This document shows, in pieces, positions 1-8,315 of a stretch of DNA of 13,957 nt. How positions within the stretch are numbered: the first letter of the stretch is position 1; each line of letters starts with the position of its first letter. The translations under genes were made by a program, and so were the position numbers. The DNA is from Xenoacremonium recifei. Its lineage: Eukaryota; Ascomycota; Sordariomycetes; Hypocreales; Nectriaceae. Below the pieces are notes generated by a model that saw only the letters and a program-made list of their open reading frames with translations, had not been told where the DNA came from and made no database searches. The stretch is from the NCBI GenBank assembly GCA_012184525.1, contig WOFQ01000180.1:1-13957 (forward strand), read 5' to 3'.

Positions 1-1038
1 AGTGTGCTCGAGACGTGGCGGATCTCGATAGAGCGCATTGGGCAGGAAAATATGATAGCGCATCGGATTCTTCATGCGATCGCATACATCGACAGCCAGA
101 ATATCACACCGGAGCTGATAGCAGCGATCTGTAGAGACGGCACAACGGTAGCCACGGGCCAGGAAAACGATGAGAGGAAGATCAAGAAGGCAACTACACT
201 TCTTGTGAAGTTCTCATTCCTTAGTGAGTATAGATTGAGGCAGTCTGGACCGAGTTACGAGGTGCACAAGCTTGTGCAAGAGGCGACGCAGTATAGGCTG
301 AAGATGCCGGGGTTGGAGGAAAGCACGAGGGGAAGTAGAGGGGAAGCGCAATACGCAAGCATTGCGGTAGGGGCTGTGAGCAATGTTTTCCCAGTGTCGA
401 GACAGGATACATGGGGTATATGTGAAAGGTATGTGGTACATGCGGTACGGGTTGAGGAGTGGGCGGGAGTGTGTCGGAAGCAGGTGGAGGTGGCGAACCT
501 TTTGAGTCGAGTTTCACACTTCTTTCATGATCGAGGACGATGGTGGGAGAAAGAACCGGTGGACCTAAGGACATGGGCTCTTCGACGGGAGGTGTTTGGA
601 GAGAATCACCCGGACACAATCACGAGCATGGCGAACCTCGCGACGACGTACCATAATCAAGGTCGGTACAGCGAGGCGGAGGGTCTTCATCAGCAGGCAC
701 TGGCTCTTCGGCAGCAGGTGCTTGGAGAGAATCACCCGGACACAATCACGAGCATAGCAGACCTCGCAGCGACATACAGTATGCAGGGTCAACACAGCAA
801 GGCGGAGGGTCTTAAGAAGCAGGCACTGGCTCTTCGGCAGCAGGTGCTTGGAGAGAATCACCCGGACACAATCATGAGCATGGCGTCCCTCGCAACAACG
901 TACCATAATCAGGGTCGACACAGCGAGGCGGAGGGTCTTTTTCAGCAGGCACTGGCTCTTCGACGGCAGGTGCTTGGAGAGAATCACCCGGACACAATCA
1001 CGAGCATGGCGGACCTCGCAGCGACAATCAGGCACTAA
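1..1038 (+). CDS. NLR/STAND protein, C-terminal part with TPR repeats (5' partial)
   Basis: The frame is open from the first base, so the gene begins outside the window; the NB-ARC or NACHT domain is not seen. Residues about 15-100 read like the winged-helix tail of a fungal STAND ATPase, with the segment HKLVQEATQYRL typical of NB-ARC/TPR proteins. From about residue 190 there are kinesin-light-chain-type TPR units of 42 residues, each with the signature GENHPDTI. The matching DNA repeats are spaced exactly 126 bp, with GAGAAT at 601, 727, 853 and 979. Fungal NLRs of this kind act in non-self recognition and programmed cell death, with the TPRs sensing the ligand; that role is family knowledge. 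The last unit breaks off at LAATIRH and a TAA. The next bases still resemble the following helix (QALILQQ) in another frame, so the end looks like a small deletion with frameshift. Confidence 0.8.
   Translation, partial: SVLETWRISIERIGQENMIAHRILHAIAYIDSQNITPELIAAICRDGTTVATGQENDERKIKKATTLLVKFSFLSEYRLRQSGPSYEVHKLVQEATQYRLKMPGLEESTRGSRGEAQYASIAVGAVSNVFPVSRQDTWGICERYVVHAVRVEEWAGVCRKQVEVANLLSRVSHFFHDRGRWWEKEPVDLRTWALRREVFGENHPDTITSMANLATTYHNQGRYSEAEGLHQQALALRQQVLGENHPDTITSIADLAATYSMQGQHSKAEGLKKQALALRQQVLGENHPDTIMSMASLATTYHNQGRHSEAEGLFQQALALRRQVLGENHPDTITSMADLAATIRH
577..1035 (+). repeat. 126-bp tandem repeats encoding TPR units
   Basis: Three full units and a broken fourth run head to tail with an exact 126-bp period (42 codons). 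The block from the GGAGAGAATCACCCGGACAC core onward is almost unchanged between units. Variation clusters at positions coding for the helix after the TTYHNQG segment. The high nucleotide identity suggests recent duplication or gene conversion, as in high-identity repeat NLRs of fungi. The fourth unit loses roughly 50-60 bases after the codons for LAAT, with CAG-flanked ends that would suit slippage or unequal crossing-over. Confidence 0.85.
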
Positions 1039-2829
1039 TTCTTCAACAGAAGACAATCAGGAGCACGAAATCTCGCGGCACTCCAACATGACTTACTGCT
1101 CTTTACTTTCCTTTTTACTCTAGTCTAGGATGGTCGTAGGGGTTGGAAAGAATTTATGCTGCAAGGCTTTCGCTGTTAACTTCTGGTTCAACCGAACACT
1201 TTCCAGCGCTAAAAACCACATGATCTATGCTTTTCTGCGAAAGCATTAGCCAACCAAAATCAGGAAGAGAATTTCGATGAGATAGCAACTCTCATATGGG
1301 CAGACACCACGAAGGAGACATGCAAAAAACTTCGGGAAGCGCCGAGAAGTGAGTCGCCACACATTCATTGGTCTTTTCTCCGAAAAATATTAGCTCACTC
1401 GCTTCGCAAGATCAGAGACAAGAATAGATGTTAAGGAACATTTGTAGACCAAATGGGGCGTGGTCTAACCCAAGCCAACATGCAAATACCTTGGCTTGAT
1501 AATGGACAGCACTCTATAATGGAATCTACACATAGATGAGATGCAGCGAAAAGTATCCAATACATTGGCGGCGCTCAATTGCCTCGGTAGGTCTTCGTTA
1601 ACGAACGACTGAAGAATAGGGTCCTTGAACACGGAGTGACGATGAGGGAAATGTGAATGTGTAAGATATAAAACAGCGTTATCCTCCTCCCCAAACGATG
1701 CACGCCTGCTCCACGTGGTCGAACGTGAACTGGCGCACCGAGGACAAACAAGTCGTCAGGCAAAGGCAGCCAGGATAATCAGTGGAGCATCCAAAGCAGC
1801 GCCACTGGCCTCGTTTGACGTTGAGACATATCCTCTAACAATTGAACAATAAGTCTTCAAACACGATGCCGAAGCGTAGGGGAGACTCGGACCAGTGAAG
1901 TCCCAGGACGAGGGCGAGAGGGCGAAATGCCGAGAACCTTGACTCGAATCGTTATATGACAAGCTGCCCTGATTGAGATTAGAGGTATTAGCTACTCTTT
2001 CGCTTGGTCTTGCTGACCTCAACCCGGTTGGAAACTACAAAGATTTGGCTCTGGGAAGCCCAAATCGATGAATCTCGAAAGCAATCAATAAGAGGTAGCA
2101 ACGCAATGACGAATCTCCTGCGAATCCCCTTACAGCTCGTTCACTCCCCTTATCGCCGCCAGCTTCTGACAGTGACAGGATATGTGACATCTACTCTTTC
2201 AACTTTCTCCCTATTTTATTACACTATCCTCATCTGGCTGATTTTTCAAAATGTCTGCCTATGTCCAGTATTACATGATCGGGCTCTTGTTACTACATCT
2301 TTGTATCTTGCTTTCTTCATATATCTTATTTTCTGCATTCTCCCACAATAAAGATTCTGATAGCCCAGAAGTATGTTTACTTTGACCTAATATAGATGAA
2401 GACTAACATTGCGGTCTGAAAAGGGATGCCAAACAGGACCACAAACTCAAACTTCATACCAGCCCAGTACTGCATATATCCTCAGAGACGTCAATAGGGT
2501 TACATTTCACTATGATACAACTCACTCTGACCGCCCGCTTGATCAACGTCTTGTGAAAGCTATCTACGAGACCACGAGACATCACGAGACCACAAGCTAT
2601 TACGATAGGGCTACTGGCGACCGCGAGCATATGGAGCCCCTGGATCCCTCTGAACCCTACGATCCTGCTGAACCCCTGGGTACTGATACCCTTAAAGATG
2701 AAGAACGATAAACTGGAGAGAAATATTAGGAGCAGTCTACCAATTATATTTTCTAGGGGCTCAAGAGATAAATCATAGCAGTGCAAGTAAGCTAGATTAG
2801 GTAGAGAATATAAAGCGATATATCAAAGA
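1039..2829. other. Gene-poor stretch with weak, unrecognised ORFs
   Basis: No known domain could be read here. On the minus strand one frame runs from 2022 down to about 1468, interrupted by a single TGA at 1756-1758; the lower part (with short segments such as FGEEDNAVLYL and FKDPILQSFVNEDL) looks composition-wise like coding sequence but matches nothing I recognise. On the plus strand 2004-2351 encodes a Leu/Tyr/Phe-rich tail that could be membrane-like or simply T-rich DNA, and an AATAAA lies at 2347-2352. At 2409-2711 a frame encodes low-complexity acidic text (ETTRHHETTSYY, then EPLDPSEPYDPAEPLG). None has a convincing start context or introns. I treat the stretch as intergenic or as relics. 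Confidence 0.4.
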
Positions 2830-4044
2830 CTAGACTCTTGTGCTATCAAGAAATCCAGACAGAAAACGTGCATCGAGACTTTCGGGAACTCTAGCTCCAC
2901 CTTGGGGCCTATCATCCTGGACCACCTTATTGCTTGGGTTCCAGTAGTATATTCGCCGAGACTTTAAGAATTGTCGTGGTTCAGCAATACACTTCCAACC
3001 CTCTCGGAGATATTTCCCGTGTTTCAATATATCTATAAGCCATAGCCAACGCGAGATAATATATTTCCCGCCCTGTATTTCTTGTTTCGGAATTTCTTGA
3101 TCGTGCCAGGTGTAATCTTGTATGTAGTGATCGTGAGTCATGAATTGGAATAAGAAGAGTAAAGAAACATTTGACCATCCTTCGGATCGTAAGGCCGGGC
3201 AGGATGCTAAGTCCTCCGGGACATAAGCCTCGGCGATGTCCTTTACCGCTCTCTGTAGAATCACAAAGAGGAAGAAGCTCGATAATGCAAGTTTGAGGGG
3301 TGATTCTCCCGCTGTATTGTGCTCATGTAAAGAAACTCCGGACTCCACTGCCCACCTTATAGCATTACGCCAAATTTCAACTTATTCAGAGATGGTTGAG
3401 CACTCCCAGCTGAGAGAAGGAGGCTCATAACGCAGATTAATTAATATATGGAGCACTATCCCAAGTCGAGAAGCTTTGGATTGCTGAAAAAGCTGAAGAG
3501 CTTCCGTTTTACAGTGCAGGTATAAGTCGAGCCTTTCAACTTCATTCTCCAGATCGAGAGCGTCGAATAGTATTCCGGTAGGGGCAGTTACTGCTACTCT
3601 GGAATCTTCTGCCAATGTTGCACCTCTAGCCAAAACGAAATCTCTCATTTTTAACATCTCATTGCGAACAATTTGACGACTGGGCCAAGCAAGAAAATCG
3701 TTTATACTGGTGACTAATGCGTCCTTGTCGCCTTGAGTTGCCATTTTGAGGAGGACTTAGGCGGTAGGGAGGAGATAGTCGATGCGACGTCGAGATCGAT
3801 TCTTCGCGAGGAGATAAAGAGCCTTGCATCCTGCGGTGCTGGTGATATGCACGTCCGCACCATGATTTATCAACAGTTGGCAGATATCAGCCTGACGAAG
3901 ATAGCCTGCTCTATGGAGAGCGGTGAAACCCTCTTTGTCTTGGGCATTCACCTCTGTCTGACCTTTCTCTAAGTGTTTCTGTAGCTGTTTAAGATCTCCA
4001 CATTCAACAAAATTGAAAATTGGAGAGATTGAAGTACTCGGCAT
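2830..4044 (-). pseudogene. Ankyrin-repeat protein gene with two in-frame TAA codons
   Basis: A single minus-strand frame of 405 codons runs from ATG at 4044 to a natural TAG at 2830. It is interrupted only by TAA at codon 96 (3757-3759) and TAA at codon 221 (3382-3384), with no frameshift. Residues 38-67 form a clear ankyrin repeat (GFTALHRAGYLRQAD, then LLINHGADV), 71-95 form a second (ALYLLAKN), and after the second stop an ankyrin-like unit follows (VESGVSLHEHNTAGE, then SPLKLAL). The C-terminal 150 residues match no family I recognise. No GT-AG intron removes either stop without deleting ankyrin-like sequence. Both stops could come from Gln CAA by C-to-T change. Alternatives are two or three small separate genes, or readthrough. 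Ankyrin proteins bind partner proteins; no specific role can be given. Confidence 0.65.
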
Positions 4045-4701
4045 CTTGGCATGTTGCTGGGTGTACCTATTGCTAAGAGACTACTCTGTACTGAGGTAGT
4101 TTTGGGAAAGCGTTGGCGATGAATAGGGCTTCTGTCAGGAGCGGGGTCGTTATCATTCGTATCATATTGATACCTCAGGCATCAAGCTAGCTGACAAAGC
4201 AAGATGTATGTTGCGTAAGCTGTGGGCCAGAGGACTCAAAGTGTACAAAATAGAGCCTTGTATTTTCTAAGTAAAATGAGCGTGCACACCTCCTTTTGAG
4301 AGGGCACCGAGCGTTGCCTTAGGCACCAGGCACCGCTGTTCCTTTAGGGCTCGATTGAGCCCGTCGGGCTCATTCGAGCTCGTTACTAATATTTGACTAA
4401 GGTGCGCGGAGCACGCTGCACATCACGTGAGCTCGTCATATAGCGGGTCACGCAATAATGTAGGAATGATTGACTAATCGGGGCAAGCGCGCAAGCGGAA
4501 CTTGCATCTCAACGCCGAAAAGTACAGTCGAAACAAAGTAACATACTGTACTCTGCACAGATGCAACTATATAGTGAAAATATTTATATTTTCTTCTTAA
4601 TCCCTGATTCTAATTTAGTATCAGTGGCTGTGTAAGTCTTGGAGTAGCAGGGAGGATACTTTCGGTCACTCCGGCCAGGGGTAAAATTTTGCTCTCCTTA
4701 A
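4045..4701. other. Intergenic region with GC-rich palindromic patch
   Basis: This stretch lies between the 5' end of the ankyrin gene and the reductase fragment. No open frame of note was found on either strand. The interval 4290-4450 is richer in G and C than its surroundings and contains repeated AGGCACC words (4321 and 4328), the nested hairpin at 4347-4381 and a second GAGCTCGT near 4429. The rest is ordinary AT-rich spacer. A missing 5' half of the reductase gene would be expected here, but no GxGxxG-type Rossmann segment is visible. Confidence 0.5.
4347..4381. repeat. Nested inverted repeats (alternating GGGCTC/GAGCCC)
   Basis: GGGCTC (4347-4352), GAGCCC (4357-4362), GGGCTC (4366-4371) and GAGCTC (4376-4381) follow each other with 3-4 nt spacers. 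Each neighbour pairs with the next: GGGCTC with GAGCCC, GAGCCC with GGGCTC, and GCTC with GAGC. The block can therefore fold into mutually exclusive hairpins or a small cruciform. It could be the end of a miniature transposon or a degenerate element; no target-site duplication was identified. Confidence 0.6.
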
Positions 4702-5260
4702 CCAAACTCACCAGTGATCACGTCGGTCTCACCCCAGCTCAGGTTAAAGCAGCATCAGCTCAGCATAACAGGCGAGAAAGGAAATGAGCATCATCCAGTT
4801 TCGTCTCAGATATTTGCCTGTTATAACCCAGTCGCCACGATTCTGCGTATGGATACATCCCGTATACGACTTGCAAAAGAACCAGTCGAGAGTCTCATCA
4901 AGCCTGCAATGTGGGAAGTATACAACATTGCTAAAGCGGCTGGTCACGAGCTGCCCAAGGAGCACATATCTAACATGGTCGAGGCTGATCCATTTGAAAT
5001 TTGGTGTAAGCCGAGTATGTTGCAAGATGCGCAGAAGGTGAGTGGTTCTAGATCCTTGATGTGAGATATTCCTAATCGATGTTTAGGGAAACTTTATCGA
5101 GTATATGAACCTTGTTGGTGAACCTGTAAAGGAAGCTGAAAGGCTAAGCGTCCCAGCTCCCACCCTCAAGGTTATCTTTGGCTTGTGCCAGGCATTGCAG
5201 TGGAAAACCAAGGAGGCAAAGGGCATGATAACCTTGCCCGCGGGAGCCCCCCCTCCATAG
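4702..5260 (+). pseudogene. Ketopantoate reductase family (PanE/ApbA), C-terminal fragment
   Basis: Two exons are visible: about 4702-5037 and 5087-5260 (TAG), joined by a 49-bp intron 5038-5086 (GTGAGT donor, CTAAT branch site, TTTAG acceptor). The spliced reading ends NLVGEPVKEAERLSVPAPT, then FGLCQALQWKTKEAKG, which is the hallmark tail of the ketopantoate reductase C-terminal helical domain. Further upstream are FACYNPVATILRMD, the counterpart of the NxxINPLTAIL segment, and EVYNIAKAAGHELP. The family reduces 2-dehydropantoate with NADPH in pantothenate synthesis, or related 2-keto acids in fungi. The N-terminal Rossmann half with GxGxxG is missing: the frame meets TAA at 4699 and there is no in-frame ATG before 4852 (ATGGATACA). 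The roughly 55 residues before the first conserved segment look unrelated. This is most likely a truncated gene; an undetected upstream exon is less likely. Confidence 0.75.
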
Positions 5261-5798
5261 TCATGAAAAGAGTACGATAGTTTCACTTAAATAAGGAGCT
5301 TCTATTAAAAAAAGGGAGATGTTTTTGCTTCGACCAAGTATGAAGAATAAACTGCAAAATCTTATTCTCAATGCTCCGCTTCAACTCATGGCCTTTGCAT
5401 CGTTACGCCCTGGGGTTCTAATTTCAACGTCAAATGAGTAAGAATGCCACCCCACTTTGTCATAAAGGTATAAATTTACAGAATTCCATTTATTGGTGAT
5501 CAACCCTTTTCACGATACTGGAGAGAAGAGGTGAATTAGCAGTCTTCAAACATGCTATATGAATTGGCGGCAGGTTATAGAAACCGAAACGGCTGGTTTT
5601 CTAGGTATATCTAATGGCTATCCATATCTACGCGAGTCTTCCTTTGAAGCCCAGATTCATGCAAGCTACTATGGTATTAGAACCTGTTTCACTGAAAAAC
5701 ACCGCTATGACTAAAGTAAATATTCTCCATTTCACAAACTTAGTTTCTAAGTCAAACCGTTGACTGAATATCGTCAAATGCTAACTTTAGAGGTGCAT
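5261..5798. other. Intergenic spacer between convergent reductase fragment and MFS gene
   Basis: This 538-bp spacer separates the 3' ends of the plus-strand reductase fragment and the minus-strand transporter, so it should hold both 3' untranslated regions. It is AT-rich with an A7 run near 5308. No open frame with coding character, RNA gene or repeat was recognised. Confidence 0.5.
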
Positions 5799-7705
5799 TT
5801 AAACCGTTTCTTTTTCCATTTTTGGGTTGGATCTCTCGTTAAGATCTTGGCAAAGCCTGCTTTTAAGTCTGATCTTTGGTCCGTAGCGAATGAGCCCAAA
5901 CGGTATGAACAACAAAATGAGACTAAGAAACCCAAGCAAGGAAGTGGCCCAGCTTACACCTAGGGTGTCGTATAAAGACGGTGCAGCCAAAGGCAACCCG
6001 GCTCCAATGATGCTACGGGAGAAACAAGATGCTGCCATAGCACTCGCAGCATATATTTCGTAGGCATCGACTTGGTAGTTCGTCAAGGCCGTGAAAATGA
6101 GCAGGTATCCGAAACCGAAAAAGAAACCGGACATACAAGGCACAGCCCAATGGATGTCTGACCTAGATGTCCAAGCAAGCCAAAAGAGCGAAATGACACA
6201 GCATGGTCCTCCCAGACAAGCAATGGGAAGGCGGTGAAGCTCTTCGCTTAGTGCCCAATGCTTGCCTTGTGATCTTGCACGTTCATAAAAAGAGTCGTAA
6301 TAAACTAGAACGGGTCCCGTAAAGGCTGCACCAACACCGACTATATCCAGATTAAAACGACTATGAGTCACGTCCCGAAATATGTAAGGTCGGAAAACCT
6401 ACTTGGAGAGAGTGCCAACCCTGACTCTCCTTTCGTGAAATTATATATACCTGTAATAGTGTGTCAAATTGCATTCTTATAAGCGCAACATGCAAGTTAC
6501 CTTCAAAAATGATCGGATACGCTTCAAAGAAGAGGTAGAAGAAAGCATACAGAAGAGCGATGTAAAGGCAATTCAGAAAGACTAGAGGCTCGAAGAGAAG
6601 CATGTTAAGTGGCCTTGCGAAAGACTTTATAACGAGTTCTCTGGTGCTCGTGTGCTCGAGTTCAATTCGCGCTACCATAGTTTTGTTGCCGGTAGATTTC
6701 CTTATTTTCTGAGCCCTCCACCGCAGCAGGACAGGGCCAAAGGTTTCTATGGGATACATTAGTCGCGGATAAGTTGTGAAAGGCTTGATAGCTCACCTGG
6801 CATGAAGAACAGTGGTATCCAACTACATCCTGCTATGATGAGCACGACCCAGAAGACCCATCTCCAACCCAGAGGAGCAACATAGCCGGATATAATGGGG
6901 CCTCCAAGGGGGCCGAAGGTGGTTCCCTACCATTTGGTTATTGCTTTGCGTCGAGCTACATAACACTGCGATTCTTACCGACATGAAGCTGATCATAGCA
7001 CGACCCCTAGTCCGTGGACTGAGAAATATATCAGCATACAGACCTCCTATGACTGTCAACGGAACCGAAGCACATGTCCCACAAACAAGGCGAAAAACCA
7101 GAAGCGCCGGCCAGTTAGGTGCCAAAGCGCACGCAAGCGTGAACAAAATGAATATGTTGAACGTCCAAAAACTGACGACTTTCCTGCCTAAGCTTTCGCT
7201 CAAGGGGCTGAAGGCCAAAGGGCCGAGTATATAACCAATCAGATAAACAGTAGTGGGCAAGAAGTTGTTGACACCTGATGGGAGGTTGAAATCCGCTAAG
7301 ACGTAGACCATGGCATTGCTCGTTATAGCAGACGAGATTGTGCTGTTGACAGTCAAGATGATGGCAGTCAAGACTATGAAAAGCTTTTTCGCCTATAGCA
7401 ACCGAATATTGTGAGCAAAGAAGGGTCCATCCGGAAATAAAACGCGCTAATTCTTACCAGGGGCCAATTATACGGATCTTCGGGATCGCCAGCGGCGAAT
7501 TGTACGATGTTGAGCCCGGAAGCATTGGGCGGTAGCTCAGCATCTGGTTGAGCATCTTCTACTCTAATAAATATAGATTGGGAGCGATTGGCTTGAAAGA
7601 CAATGCCTGTATGACGTGTTATTTAGTTTTACCTCGTGGTAGATTCCCGAGGAAGAGATTTGCTGACCGCTGTTGTTCTTCGGGGATGCTCTTACACTCG
7701 CACAT
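5799..7705 (-). CDS. MFS transporter, DHA1 (drug:H+ antiporter, 12-TMS) type
   Basis: Seven exons on the minus strand join without a stop: 7633-7705, 7458-7558, 6979-7392, 6797-6926, 6501-6746, 6403-6450 and 5799-6340. They give 1554 nt, 517 residues, the normal size for the family. Introns are 50-74 bp and all GT-AG. The N-terminus has the family's DPYNWPL entry (53-58 ends the soluble part). A motif A variant (SPLSESLGRK, about 120-129) sits between TM2 and TM3, and motif C (GTTFGPLGGP, 197-206) in TM5. The central loop has PETFGPVLLRWRA, and the C-half has VDAYEIYAASA and GVSWATSLLG. Members export drugs, toxins, polyamines or metabolites across the plasma membrane by proton antiport; the substrate here cannot be told. 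I chose ATG 7705 because ATG 7719 is out of frame with exon 2. The first intron's acceptor (GAGTAG or TTAGAG) is the least certain, and shifts the protein by one residue at most. Confidence 0.9.
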
Positions 7706-8315
7706 CCCTCGGGCTCCATTATGATACGATAGGTAGAGAGATGATTTCGTTCGCAATTGCACACATTCGGGTCTCCAGCCAGGCAGCGAGTCACCTTTGA
7801 GATAAAGAGGTAGTTTTTGGCCCCGGCTTGTCGTTTAGAATTTGTCGCTGAGTATCCCGATACAAGCCGCCTTCGGAAATCCCTGGTAATTGTGAAGGCC
7901 ACCCACTATATCGAGGTGAACTAATGCGTTCCAACAGCATAGATAAGAAATTCCCACAACAAAAATCATTCTTCGCACTGTTGATTCGGGATTGAATAAA
8001 TGGAAAGTGTCTGCGTGCGAATGGGAGTCATTCAGACCCACTTGCGGGTCGCTCTCTCTGTTGTCTTATCTATGCCAGCTAAGAAATTGCGTATTCAAAT
8101 CTCAAGAAAGGTTCGCGCTGGGTCTTTCATTGCAAGTATCAGCGAAGCTGTCGAGATCATCAAGCGTGCCTGCCTTTACATGAACCTTCGGAGTAGGTGG
8201 CAGCCTATCTTTTCAGTTGGTTTTAAATTCCCGACAGCTGATCCCTTTGTCTGAATAGTTGTCCTTGCCAGTAATTACCTCATCTGAGCCCAGCTGAAGA
8301 TCAGCGACATACAAT
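7706..8315. promoter_or_regulatory. Shared divergent promoter region of transporter and oxidase
   Basis: This 610-bp interval separates the start codons of two intact genes read in opposite directions, so it must contain both promoters. No convincing TATA box was found near either start. One CCG-N4-CGG everted repeat (CCGCCTTCGG, 7867-7876) is the kind of site a Zn2Cys6 regulator could bind, but a single copy could be chance. The small ORFs inside (7835-8041 minus, 7992-8254 plus) show no family features. Confidence 0.5.

Noticed and set aside
565..1056. Long open minus-strand frame opposite the TPR repeats
   Set aside because: It is open only because a 126-bp period (a multiple of three) repeats the same stop-free antisense text; the plus strand gives the conserved TPR protein.
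2004..2351. Plus-strand frame with a hydrophobic C-terminus
   Set aside because: The hydrophobic residues follow from T-rich DNA. There is no family motif, good start or intron evidence.
2409..2711. Low-complexity acidic frame with ETT and EPLDP-like repeats
   Set aside because: Short internal nucleotide repeats explain the pattern and no domain was recognised; kept only as a note in the intergenic entry.
7564..7902. 112-codon minus-strand frame over the transporter 5' end
   Set aside because: Its ATG at 7719 leads out of frame with the next conserved exon; the transporter fits ATG 7705 in another frame.
7835..8254. Small ORFs on both strands between transporter and oxidase
   Set aside because: They overlap each other, lack motifs and lie in the only space available for two promoters.
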